Positions 1-11,882 of a stretch of 64,000 nucleotides of DNA are shown in pieces. The notes under the pieces were generated by a model. The model was not told the DNA's origin. It did not search any database and saw nothing but the letters and a program-made list of their open reading frames with translations. Origin of the DNA: Patellaria atrata CBS 101060. Taxonomy: Eukaryota; Ascomycota; Dothideomycetes; Patellariales; Patellariaceae. The stretch's first letter is position 1; every line of letters begins with the position of its first letter. The stretch covers positions 976,230 to 1,040,229 of the forward strand of contig MU006098.1 in NCBI GenBank assembly GCA_010093705.1, in the 5' to 3' direction. Position numbers and translations under genes: made by a program.

Positions 1-66
1 CCGGACGCGGTTATACAGACCGCGAAAGCTGTAACTACATACAAGGGGCCAATAAAACATAATCCG

Positions 67-3000
67 ATGTCAAAAAATCAACAGCGCGCTGGAAGCGGGA
101 GGCCAGTGGCAACGCAGAATGGTTCGTTAGATGCTCCCTCCTCACGATCATACGGGTATCCAGGGTCCTCCCGCTATAGACTGGATCCGAGCACGAGCGT
201 TCGCACGCCCTCTCTAGTGTCAGGTTCTTCTGTTTCGACCGTAGACAGTCCGAGGTCAGCTATGCTTCGGAAGAAGCCCTCAACGATCGGTAGACACGAC
301 TATGGCCGAATGCGATCTGCATCAGCTTCTTCGCAAGAGGGCACTCATTCTGCAAAGATTACACGTGAAGAGTATAACGATCCATTTCCCGGGTCAATCT
401 TAGGGATCACGATGCCCCCCGCTGACAGACCCCTGACCCTCGCCCATCTGGAACCAGTTGACCATGGCGAGATGACTGTTGGGTTGGAAGCGCCCTACCA
501 GCTGGCAACTAAAAACTTGGGACCTCCAACGCCATACTACGCCGTGTCCGCAAGCCCTTCCACAAGATATTCGGAATCACCAGGACAGTTTAGTCATAGT
601 TCTACGCCGACATCAATGTCCTCACATTCCCCGGGCATCACGTTCAGCTTGAAAACAACTCCTCGCATTCGGCAAACGAGTCCCACCGTTAGTCGGCCTC
701 CAGTCACTCGTCGTAAAACGGACGAAGAGTCAACGCTACGTGAACCACAAGGTCTTGCATCTGTGCGGGAGTCCACTACCTCGTCCTCCTCTGCATCTAC
801 GATTAGAGATGCGACTAAAGCAAATGACAGGGGTAAGGCTTCAACACGTGCAGCGCCGCCACCTAGCCCATCTCCAAGGAAATCCTCAAAAGCTTCAGTA
901 GAAGACAGGAAAGAAGTGGCCGGTTCCCAGATTCCAAATGCGACTTCTCCCCCGGGTCAAACACCCCCAGAACTCGCCCATCTGTTGGATTCTCCGCAGT
1001 TGGCGTCAAACGCTAAACAACCCAGTAGACCCATTAGAACAGGGACGTCTGATATATCCAGTCTCCGCCAACCTTCTCCTATCATCCAGAGTAATCTTAC
1101 CAGTCTATCTTATGGCCATCATCGCCGAACAAGCTCGACCGAATCCCATTCTGCCAGCTCATCTCTTCCCCAATCTCGCACCATCCCTTCTAAGCCGTCC
1201 TCACGCAACCCTTCTCCAAACCTGAACCTGTCGTCATCGTTGTTACCGATCTCGTCTCGCACAGCAGCGTCTACGCGTGGTCAAACCCCTGATATTGTTA
1301 GCGACACTGAAAGGAACGTGAGAAAGGAACCTCCACAACCCACTCCTAGCCCGAGCAAATCGGGTTCCAGGTTTGCCTTCTTTTCAAGGAGAACGAAAAC
1401 AGAACCGGTCACATCATCCAGTCGCCCTCCTGCCAAGTTAAAGAAAGGCCCTATGGCTGGTACCGGTCATGAAGGGTACGGCCGGTATGCTCACAGAGGC
1501 CGCAGTGGCAGCACAACCAGCGCAACCGGAAGCGCAGGTCGTTCTGCTAGTGCTGACAGTGTTTCTGGGAGCGTGCCCAGGAGTTCGACCAGTCGAAAGA
1601 ACAGTACTTCTACTAAAGGTGATCCCGAGCTGGATAACTTTCTGAAAGACAGACTGACTCCTGTTCCTATACGCGGTGAAGGCGGCCTTGATTGCACCCG
1701 GAGCACTAGCAGTTTAGACTCGACCCTCGATCGCCCGAGCTTGGATAGAAAACCTGCTGGCAACGGCCTTTCGGATCCCAGACTTGGGGGACCTACGCTA
1801 TTACCCTCTGCTTTGCCAGATTCCAGTCGGGCTCTATCGCCTTTCAGGCGGATGATGCCGGGTTCTCGTAGACCTTCAGATAGTAGTGACAACGAAAGTA
1901 CTATCATTGGACGCCCAACCCTCGCTGCCCGTCGGTCATTCAGGAGATCACAATTGACGGATAACAAGTTGCTCCAGGTAATGCCCTCTCCGATCAACAC
2001 GACACTGTCTCCCTCAATGGCAATGGTGGATAGTGCTATGACAAGCGAATTATCAATACCCGATACCGGCAACACCTTCCCTAGGTTGGACAAAGTTTCG
2101 GAAGGTAAGGAGAGCAATTGGCTAAGGCCAAAAAAGGTCGAGCAGCCTGTAAAGCCCTCCAAGCCGTCACGAAAATGGAACTTCTTCCAACGTGCTCATG
2201 CACACTCTCCAAAAAGGGAAGAAAGTGTTCCCGATGTACCTATTACTATCAACCGTCAACCGATATCAAGGACTGTTGCTCATTATGCGATGATGGAAAA
2301 CAACGAACAGATAGACCTTGAAGAACTTGACAGAATCATGCAAGAGGCAGATAAATCTGGCGATGATCAGCCTATGGTATTCAAAAATTCCTTAATTGCA
2401 GGAATGGACGAGACGATGAGGTCGCACGACACGCAGTCCATCCTCTTACCTTCACCACCTGCTTTTGCTAGAGAGTTTACCCAGCTTACCAGATCTGCTT
2501 CGCCCAGTGTGCCGCTTAAGAAGGAGGGTTCTTCAAGCCGTCCTCCTTTGGATGGGTTAGTCAACAACGCGCGTCTCTTCGATCCAGCTAATTTTTCTCC
2601 GCCTCTCAGTGGCCTTCCGATTCCTGCACCACCACCTAGCAGTTCTCCCTCACGTCCTAGCAGACTAGCACAGGTTGGGCGGATTCCCGCAGTGGTCTCA
2701 AAGAGGGACAGAGAACGGACTCTCCCCGCGCAGTCCTTTTCCCGCCCTTTTGCTCCCACGCAACCTAGTCCAGCTGTGAAGCCGTCCGGCTTTAACTCTC
2801 CGGCCTCAGGCTCTGATCAAATCCAGGGAGAACCTGCGCACTTAGGTTCCGTCAATCCCCAAGCGACGGCTCAACCTGAAGAACCAACCGATTTTGCAAG
2901 CGCAGCTCATCCGCACACTAATCCGTTCTCTCCGCCTGAATTCTTCTCTTTCCCGCCCAGGAAGAATTCGGAGCTGTCATACTCAAGTAGCTCGGGCATT

Positions 3001-4685
3001 TTCAGTTTGAGCGCGTCAACAGCCATTATCCCGTCCAAAGACGCTCCCCTTTCCGAAGACGAGGTGTGGAATGAGTATGATGATTTAATTGACGAAGTCA
3101 TCTCGCCAAAGGACATTAAATCACCCATTTCCGCTACATCTTCGCTCGGGGCACCTTTTCAATACGCTGCGATGGTTTCTCAAAGGGACATCGAAGCTTC
3201 TAAATTAGATATACCAGCACCCCTTAACATCTCGGGCCAAGTGTCATCAAAAGATGGATCTTCAAAACCACAGATCCTAAGGACTTCGCGCTTACTGGCG
3301 AGTTTGCACTCTTCTGGTGCTCCACTCACGCCAATATCAATGTCGGAGTTCATTAACGGCTACGGCGAACGTAATCTTAGTGTTATTGATCCGGTGTCGG
3401 GGCGTCTTAGTTTACCTTCTACTCACCGCAGCTCCGCACGTTCAAGCCTACCTGCATCTGTCCGCTTAAGTTTTCAACCTCGTCATTCCAAGAGCGCTTC
3501 CACCGGATCTCCGACCGTGTTGCATGAGTCCGAGGAACTGAAAACAACGACCAAATCCACAAACCGCTATAGGGATACGCGACTCATCGCTATGGCGGAA
3601 CATACTGATGGATTATCTATGGCAAATCTGCGCTTCGGTGCACTCATGACAAGCAAATGGCTTTCATTCGGACAGGTTCTGTTTAGCCCAGCTCACCTCG
3701 AGGTAAAGGAGGGGAATGACAACCGGGTGCTTATAATTGACGGGCTCGGGAAAGGTATGTCAACTTTATAGTTCATTCTTTCACATCGGCTCTCGCCAGT
3801 TGACAAAGATGACTAACTCACTGTTTAGACTGGTCCTATTACGTTGCTCTCACTTATCCTAATGCCCACATCTACAATCTCGGCGCTGAACTAGGCTCTC
3901 CTCCCGGCTCTTCGACCCCCGGCCCCACAAATACGTTCTCTGGTCTCTCCAATCACCGCCACCTATACCACCCATCTCTCACCAGTGCAACCCACGTCCC
4001 GTTTCCATTCCCGAAGGGTTTCTTTACCGCTTGCGTGTTCCGCTTCCCACCACTCTGTCCTGATTCCTCCCTGCGCTTCGCCATCAGCGAGTGCAAGCGC
4101 GTCCTTCGTCCTGGCGGCTACCTCGAGATCTGCGCCGTGGACCTCGACCTCGTGAACATGGGTAATCTCGCTCGAAGAGCAATCAGACAGCTCAAAACAC
4201 GCATAATGGGGCGTAATATCAGCGGGGTGGGTGAAGTCAGCCTCAAACCTGTTGGTGACAATTTGGTCAGGTTGGTTGGAAGAAGAGGCTTCGAAAGCCT
4301 TAAAAGCTGTAGTGTCGGTGTTCCCGTCGCTGGTGGTTGGCCCGGAAGCCAGGAACTTGCCTCCTCAAACAACGAGAACAAGAACACGAAGAGTAAACCA
4401 GAGGGACTCATGTCCTTTGGTGACTTGCTTTCCGAGCGCAAGAACGATGGATCTACGGATGAGAATATTGCTAAGATGGTCGCGAGGGTAGGGAGGTGGT
4501 GGTACAGTCGCTGCTACGAGGGTGTTGTCCCGTTGGGATCGGATGATGAAGAGGGGGCGGATGAAAGTATTTGGAGCGACGGCGCTTTATTGAGGGAGTG
4601 TGAGAAACGGGGCACGACGTTCAAGCTTAGCATTTGCTTCGCGCAGAAACCTATGGTTGCGAGGAGGAGGACTGTCTCGGTGTAA
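67..4685 (+). CDS. Large disordered protein with C-terminal SAM methyltransferase-like domain
   Basis: Two exons, 67..3754 and 3829..4685, give 1514 residues. The 74-bp intron has a GTATGT donor, a CTAAC branch site and a TAG acceptor. Residues 1 to about 1190 are extremely rich in Ser, Pro and Arg and look disordered, with many SP/TP sites suited to phosphorylation. From about 1195 the sequence resembles a class I methyltransferase: a VLIIDGLGKDW stretch sits where the glycine-rich SAM loop would be (split by the intron), followed by an F-P-F-P segment and the post-motif strand CKRVLRPGGYLEICAVDLDL. The SAM loop is unusual (D-G-L-G-K rather than G-x-G-x-G), so catalytic activity is uncertain. 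No substrate is inferred. The first ATG is used; the window begins only 66 bp upstream, so an upstream exon cannot be excluded. Confidence 0.8.
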
Positions 4686-7600
4686 TTGCACAGTGGAAGT
4701 AGCGAGAGGGGAAGGGGGTTTTGCAAACGATGATTTTTAACGACTTGCACGAAACGAGCGACCACGACAATGATGACAACGAAAGATGAAGACATTTCGA
4801 ACGTTTTACCTTTTATCTCGGCGCAAGCTTTTTTTTTTTTTTTTGGAGCGACTTGGGCATAGCGGGCACCTCCTCTCTCACGATTTTTTTTTTGATCTGC
4901 ACTGGAGCGTTCTTTCTTTATCAATCTGCATAGCGTGGCAGGGACTACAACAGACATACGTAAAGGGTCGGGCGCTCTTTTACCCTCGCGGGTTTATATA
5001 CGAAACGAAAAGATGAATATGAAAGAGATGGACGGGTGGATGGCGCGAGCCAGGAAAACGCCATTTCTACTTCATAGGCTAGGACATGCTGGTAATGGAC
5101 ATTAGCACTTAATTTTAGGTTGGTGGATTCGGGGATTGTGGATGACGGGGAAGAAGAAGGTGGATGATACCCAGAGAGAGTTGCATGAAACATATATACC
5201 CATAATGCAGAATTGTGATTCTATGATTGATTTGCCCTCTTTCGTGATTGTGAGGCGTTTGTACGCTAGGAATACCCGTGTAAATCAATAAGCGTAACTT
5301 AATGGTAAACATCTTTTGCGCTTTTGAACTTTGAGGGAAAACTTTTGAGTTAGTATCAAATCTAGTGCCCTCTCCCGATTTGACTCTTAAGGGGACGGAC
5401 GTCGGGTGCGGGCTAGTAAGGGAACGTACTGCGAGACAATCCCAAATGTCTTAAAGACATCACGTTCTTCTTCGACGTGTACATGTGCCGTCCAGCACCA
5501 ACGCTTCCTGGTCTCCACGTTTAAAGGCAGGCAGGCTCATCGTGAACTGATAACCCAGTCTGGCCTTCTTCAATCCAGAAGGAAGGTCAATCCCCCAATG
5601 TCACATATCAACTGGAAAATGACGAATATGAATTTAAGATTTTTGGCCGAAGGTACAGCTCCCTTCCATTACCGTCCCATAGATTTGCGTTTAAGGTGCT
5701 CGCGGCGAGTATGGTGTGTTTGACCACCGTGTAACATATAATTCAAAGTTTGTCGATCCCGCTTGTTGGCATAAACCAGATGGTGGACTGGACCAGGTAC
5801 TTAAGAACCAAGGCCAGACTCCACGGAGACGCTGTGAGTGAAAGATAGAGAACTACAAGAACAAACTGAGGACAAGGGAGGGCAATGGAAGCAAACTATT
5901 GGCTGCACGCCTTTCAACTGGAAAAGTGGCATACCACTCGAAAGATGACTACGGGTGTAAGTGATGAGAGAATGTCTCCTGTCTCCCTTTCGCTGAAGTG
6001 TGATGAGACCTCGCTGCAGACGTTGTACTGTACAATGGAAATCCAATCAATACTGCCAACCTTCAACTCCTTATTACTCTGAAGAAGTTCATGGAACTCC
6101 AAGTTGATTTGATAGGTACGATCGCTTATCCAAGTAAGAAATGAACTTTAATTGATAATGAACGCTTATGGTCGCACAAGTGCCATGCGACTGAAGTGTC
6201 AGAAGACGTAGGAGAACATATTGTCTTGCGGAAAGTTTGTTCGGGCCTCCTTCGTCGAGAATCAGCCCATGGAAGCACACAGTTCTGATACTGGCCCGGA
6301 GACAAGTGAAATCACATTTAGCATCGTTCTCAGAGGTTGCTTTATCCCAACAGTAACTGAGCACACAATGTGACTTTACAACTTACGATTCCTTACCTTC
6401 ACGTTAAATGATAACCCCACTCTGCTGAAGCTGAAACGATATGGATACGTGAACACATGTTCGGCCTGATAGCGGGCGCAGGAACGCACAGATAAGTAAG
6501 AATGCATATACTATCATCGTTACTGAATCAACTCGGACTCTAGAGTGAGTAGATGTGCTTTGCACGGTAGCACAGCAGACGTGATATAAAAGCATATGCG
6601 CTAGAACATATCTGAACGCGTATAGAAGAGCTTAAAGCAGCGACTGATGCCTATCCGTGGCATTTCGCTTCTGGAAGGGTGTGCGGATGGGCCGCGGAGA
6701 ATTGATAAGAGAGAATACCGAACCACTGATCTATGCTACGCTTTGGTATCCAAAAAAAAAAAAAAAAAAAACGTGTAAGATGATCGCTGTTGGTGGTCCT
6801 TGAGGCAAACGCGTGTGGTTGAAAGCGCGGATCGATAAGGGGCCATGCATAGTATGTGCATAATAGATACTGTACTTTCCTGGGTCGACGACGGCTTTGC
6901 AAAGCAAAAGTAGGTAGTCTGACCACACTAACTTTAAAGGACGCTATAAGGCGTGCAAGGGATAGCCGACAAGAGTGTACGATCGACGTATCAAAGCGCC
7001 ATAGTACGCAGCAGGAACGGGAAAGTCTGCCTTGATATAATAAGCAAGGCGTATGCTAATATTCTCCTACAGATGTTGTAGTCTCAACGTGTGATGAAAA
7101 GGTCAAGCAGCACATGGTGATGCGGAGGGATTCAGCCACCGTGCAAAGTGAGAGGTAATGGATATCAAGGACACACGTGTGGCTTTAATAAGATGCTGAA
7201 ATAAAAAAGGTGTGTAGGTGTCGGTACATCCCCGACCCACGAACTGGGAGTGCAAATAGAGCTATAGACTTTGAGAGAGAAGATAGATACCGGGTAAGGT
7301 AAAGTTTAATCTAGAACTGATGGAAAGCGCGCAGCAGAAAGGTAGAGATATCGAGAATCATATGCGCACAGGTATAGATGCCTTCTGGTAAAGTTAAAGG
7401 ACGGACCGTAGGGAACCGTCGAACGGGAACCGCCTGCGGGCCGCTCATAGGGAGACCGGAATGGCTGCAGCCTATTCTCTCAGGTTCTAGGTTGCAATAA
7501 TTGAAAGACAGTGTTTCAGAATGCTGACATGAGGGTGCTTTGGGCATCTTTTGTGATGCTGTCGTGTAGACTCTAAAAAACTGCGAGTGTGCTACAATCT

Positions 7601-8022
7601 TGGGACGCATACAGATCCGCTTAGAATTTGAACTAGTTTGTGTACCAGGAACGAGATCGGAAAAATGATACCACAGCTACACTAATCAGAGAAGACTATT
7701 TTACCCTAGAGTGAGAGAAATGTATGTAGGGTGAACTCGAAGGCGTTGATGTAGTAAGCGAGGGCTGCAGGAATAAGTTCTAATCAGAAGCTTTTCGAGA
7801 ATCTGATGAAAGCCAGACGCACCGAAGTTTCTGAGGAAGATGACTGGCGTTCCCGGATCGAGCTTGATGCATATTTGATATCAGAACGCCTGTTATAGGC
7901 GGGAGAAGAAAACTAGTTCTAACCTTTGGTGTCTATTGGTTCTTTCCGATTGTTTTTTCCCAGGACTTGCATCACCGGAAGCAGGTATGATCTCCACAAA
8001 CAGAAAAATTGGACAATCGCTT

Positions 8023-8107
8023 GAGTAAGGTAGTAGGGAGTAAGGTAGTAGGGAGTAAGGTGGTAGTGAGTAAGGTGGTGGTGAGTAAGGTAGTAGTGAG
8101 TAAGGTA
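8023..8107. repeat. 15-bp tandem repeat, about 5.7 copies
   Basis: Direct tandem copies of GAGTAAGGTAGTAGG with A/G and G/T variants occur at 8023, 8038, 8053, 8068 and 8083, with a partial copy at 8098. Every unit carries the TAAGGT core that is also scattered through other gaps of this window. It lies far from any gene I can support. Confidence 0.95.
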
Positions 8108-9614
8108 TACTCCGTCCTGAAGTATTTATTTAACCAGGTTCATGGACCTCTAGAAAGATGATGTGCAGGAGGACAAGGCGTCTGCATTTTCAACCGTGCT
8201 TGCTCCTGGTTCTCGAATCCCGCCTCGATGCACGAAAGACTGAGCTGATTCTTCTGCCGGTACTCGGTAAGGTGGAGCATCGTTCATCGTTCATCTATTC
8301 TCGAATATCATTGACGCCATAGCAATATATGAATGATCAACAACAACCATGAGTACAATATATTGCGGGGCAGCGTGAGCAGCTGATTCTTCTTTCTTAC
8401 AAGTTTGAGGCCCGAATGTTCGGACAAAGGAGAAAAGAGGTGGGATTATTTTGGAGGATGGGCTATTGGCGCCTATCTCTCAGGTGACATTTGTATTTAT
8501 CCATTGCAGAGGAAAAGCTGGAGGTTTCGTCTTGTAACTCCCTGAACCGTTGCCGCTTTACGAATACTGTCATCACGAACGACTCGCGGCATATTCCTTT
8601 GACAACGTGAGCCTATCGAACTTGGAAGATGAGGTGTAGGATGGTGGTGGGTGGCTGGGGATTACAGACGCCAGGCGAAGGCGCAACGGAAGGCACACGC
8701 AACCTTTTCCACCTCACCTCAAGTTTATCCAGCAAATAATACCTTACTGTATTATAGTCGTTTTCCTCCTCTGTTGCTTGTATTTTCACCCTTTTCGGAT
8801 CGTTTGTTACAGATCGTGATGAGGTGGGTTCTTACCTTAATAGACGCTGCCCGGTGCTTCTTTCCGTAAAGGTGTATGTTTACGGTACGATAAAAGATTT
8901 CTGGAAAAACGTTTTTCGCTTCGAAATGAGTCGACGGGCCGGGAAGCCTCGGCGATGGGTGCTCCGAACAGCAGTACCTTTTTCTCATTATTACTACCAA
9001 GTAATATCCTTAACTTGTACTGTACAACCCAATGGTCGAATTGCGAACGCGTTCTTTGGCTATGAACCCATTATTACTAGTTCGATCCAAAAGCCGCTTC
9101 ACCTTCCACCCAAATCCAAGGTCAAAGGGAAGAATACGATGGGAGTACCTTTTTTTGTATCCAGATCGCATGAAATGATGAAAGAAGCTAAAGGGGAGCG
9201 CCATCCCTCTTGTGGATAGTTTCACCTGTTAGTTTTCTTTCTCCACACCCGACAAAACTTGAGACGCAACCCACACACCCTTACCTTATCTTACCTTACT
9301 TCCATCCCTCCGACCCCGGACTCGAAGGGAAAATTCGAGGTCGAGTCAACAACGTTAAGAACTTTCTTCATGGGAGGGATGGGTGGATGTGCGCGTTGGA
9401 TGTCTTGATGTCCTGCATGTCAGAAAAGAAAAAGCCCAGATCGATAATTGACCGTTGCATCCTCTTTTGTAACTGTCATCCTTCCAAAGTCGTGCTTGGC
9501 CTAAAATTGCCTAGGTAAGTTATCTAGTAAGGTAAAGGAAGGCTAGACGTGCCAGAGAGCCGTACCCCATGTTCTCCCCTCGTCTATACATATTAAACCC
9601 TTGGGTACACCCAA

Positions 9615-9701
9615 TGACACCCAGTTGACACCCAGTTGACACCCAGTTACCATCCAGTTGACATCCAGTTGACACCCAGTTGACACCCAGTTGACACCCC
9701 A
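9615..9701. repeat. 11-bp minisatellite, about 8 copies
   Basis: Eight head-to-tail units of TGACACCCAGT run from 9615, with variants in the fourth (TACCATCCAGT) and fifth (TGACATCCAGT). It lies about 210 bp upstream of the transporter start, so in its promoter or 5' UTR. The units are contiguous with no spacers, so this is not a CRISPR array. Confidence 0.95.
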
Positions 9702-9703
9702 TG

Positions 9704-9739
9704 ATTTCCATAATTTCCATAATTTCCATAATTTCCATA
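9704..9739. repeat. 9-bp minisatellite, 4 perfect copies
   Basis: Four perfect copies of ATTTCCATA lie two bases after the 11-bp minisatellite, about 170 bp upstream of the transporter start codon. The adjacency of two unrelated short repeats suggests a slippage-prone promoter. Confidence 0.95.
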
Positions 9740-9910
9740 ATCCAGAATTACAGTATCATTCGCGTGGCTATCAATCAAAATCTTGCTAGACTCGATATCG
9801 TCTGGATCTGACTCTCCGCAATACTGGACCTCGTAATCCGCATATTGCAAAATTCCATACCCAGATTATTATGAATTGATCTTGCTCTCTCTTCTCTCTC
9901 TCCACCCCTC

Positions 9911-11882
9911 ATGTTCTTAACAACCTCAACCTCCAAAATGGGACCTGGCACGGCGCGCGACAGGACTTCTTCCAACATATCACCCAGTTATCGGAGTAGC
10001 GGCTATGGCTCGTCTGCCTACACCAGCGAAGATGGACAGGAATACAGATTGGTTCACAATGTCGCCTTCGAGGATGCCATGGTTAAGGCGAAGCCATCGC
10101 CTTTCACCAAGAGGATGTTCATGGTAGCTTTCTCCTTTTCAAACTTCCAAACTTGCCCTCGGAAATCCGAACGTTGACGACTCTTTAGCTATACTACTGT
10201 CTAGCAGTTGCCACGGTGAATTCGGTCATCAATGGCTACGATACCTCTTTGATGGGCGCAATCAATTCCTATGAACAGTACCGTGATTATTTCGGTTTCG
10301 ACCCGATAAAGGGAACGCCGACGACCGGTATCGTTTACGCCATTTACACCATTGGCAACATAGTGGGTTCGTTCTTTGCTGGCCCTGCCAGTGACATCCG
10401 AGGTATGTAAAGCTCCCCGAAACACGGAGAAATTCCACCAAAACTAACAAGTGAACAGGGCGAAAGTGGGGCATGTTCACTGGTGCTGCCATAATCATCG
10501 TAGGAACATGTGTGCAAGCTACCTGCAGCAACTTGGGCGGCTTCATCGGTGGGCGTTTCGTCCTTGGGTTTGGATTAGCTATATGCGCCGCTGCTGGTCC
10601 AGCATACACCTCGGAAATGTCACATCCTGCTTACAGGGGCGTCATGACTGGTATCTTCAACTCCTGCTGGTTCGTTGGCGGGATACCAGGAACCTTTGTC
10701 CCTTATGCGACATCTTACATTGACTCGAGCATGTCCTGGAGGTTGCCGGTATGGTTTCAGCTGGTCGGCGCTGGAATCGTCTGTTGTTTAGCACCATTTC
10801 TTCCAGAAACACCTCGATGGCTTATCGCAAATGATAGACATGAAGAGGCATTGGCGGTCATGGTAAGTACAGATGATTATTTCTCCACACTTTGCCAAGA
10901 CTGATTTTGAAAAAGACAAAATATCATGGTGAAGGTGACCGCAACTCCCCGATAGTCCAACTCGAGTATCGCGAAATGGTCGAAGACATCTCCGTTACAG
11001 GTTCAGATAAAAGGTGGTGGGACTATCGGGAACTCATCAATAGTCGTGAAGTCCGTTATCGATCATTCCTCGTCGTTGCAATGGCTTTCTTCACACAGGT
11101 ATGAATGATGCAGTGTTGTTCGGCTTTCCAGGTACTAACACTCACTACAGTGGATCGGCAACGGCCCTGTCTCATATTACTATCCACAAATGCTTGCTAC
11201 AGCTGGAATAACCAACAACAAGACACGCCTTCTGCTTAACGGCGTGCAGAACGTCGTCTCCTTCTCCGGCGCACTCTTTGGCGCCGCATTTACCGACAAA
11301 TGGGGTCGCCGTCCACAGCTGTTGGTTAGCACGGGAATCATCATTTGCATATTCGCAACCATCTGCGCTCTCAATGCCACCAATGTCACCACACGGAGCA
11401 ACACGATCGTCGCAAAGAACCAGAGTCAGGCCAAGGCCATGATCGCCATCATCTTTATCTTCGGCTTTGTGTACTCCGCAGGCCATACTCCGCTTCAGGC
11501 ACTGTACCCGGTAGAATGTCTGCGCTACGAAAGCAGAGCAAAAGGAATGGGCATGTACAATTTCTTCGTGAACATAGCGGGGTTTTACAACACCTTTGCC
11601 ACGGGGATCGCCTTCACACGCGCCGGGTGGAAATATTATTTCCTGTTCATCTTCTGGGACATCTTCGAATTCGTCATCATCTACTTCTTCTTCGTCGAGA
11701 CCAAGGCCCGCACGCTAGAAGAGCTGACAGAGATCTTCCGAGCCAACAAACCGGTTCAAGCTTCCAAGGGCATGACCCAGGTTGTGCTGAACGACAAGGA
11801 CGGCACAAACGGCGTGACGGAAGTCCTGGACAAAGGCACCGAGTTTCAGCGGCTGGGAAGGCGTGGTGATGAGTTCTTCTGA
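9911..11882 (+). CDS. MFS sugar transporter (lactose permease/hexose-type)
   Basis: Five exons (9911..10123, 10189..10402, 10459..10862, 10916..11098, 11151..11882) encode 581 residues; the introns are 52-65 bp. This is a plasma-membrane transporter of the major facilitator superfamily, sugar porter family, expected to have 12 membrane helices. Visible signatures are the TM1 segment NGYDTSLMGAI, the loop motif D-I-R-G-R-K-W-G near residue 140 (the codon for its first Gly is split by intron 2), PETPRWL near residue 250, the second-half GRRPQLL loop, and a hydrophilic C-tail. The substrate cannot be told from sequence alone. A second in-frame ATG at 9938 would remove nine residues. The promoter contains two minisatellites. 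It has no neighbouring catabolic gene. Confidence 0.92.

Larger units (their letters stand above)
4686..9910. other. Gene-poor interval
   Basis: I see no convincing gene in these 5.2 kb. Frames up to about 130 codons occur, but none shows a recognisable motif, splice pattern or compositional bias. The interval holds T tracts near 4830-4845 and 4884-4892, an A tract near 6751-6770, a 15-bp tandem repeat (8023-8107) and two minisatellites at its right end. The 3' UTR of the methyltransferase-like gene and the 5' UTR of the transporter must lie at its edges. Confidence 0.6.

Noticed and set aside
1491-2162. Antisense open frame of 223 codons
   Set aside because: It is a shadow of the Ser/Pro-rich first gene in the opposite frame, with no motif of its own.
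8195-8240. tRNA-like GGTTCTCGAATCCC segment
   Set aside because: The T-arm spacing is wrong (extra TC in the loop) and no matching acceptor or anticodon stem is found upstream.
9615-9739. CRISPR-like array
   Set aside because: The units are contiguous, 11 and 9 bp long, with no spacers; this is eukaryotic minisatellite DNA.
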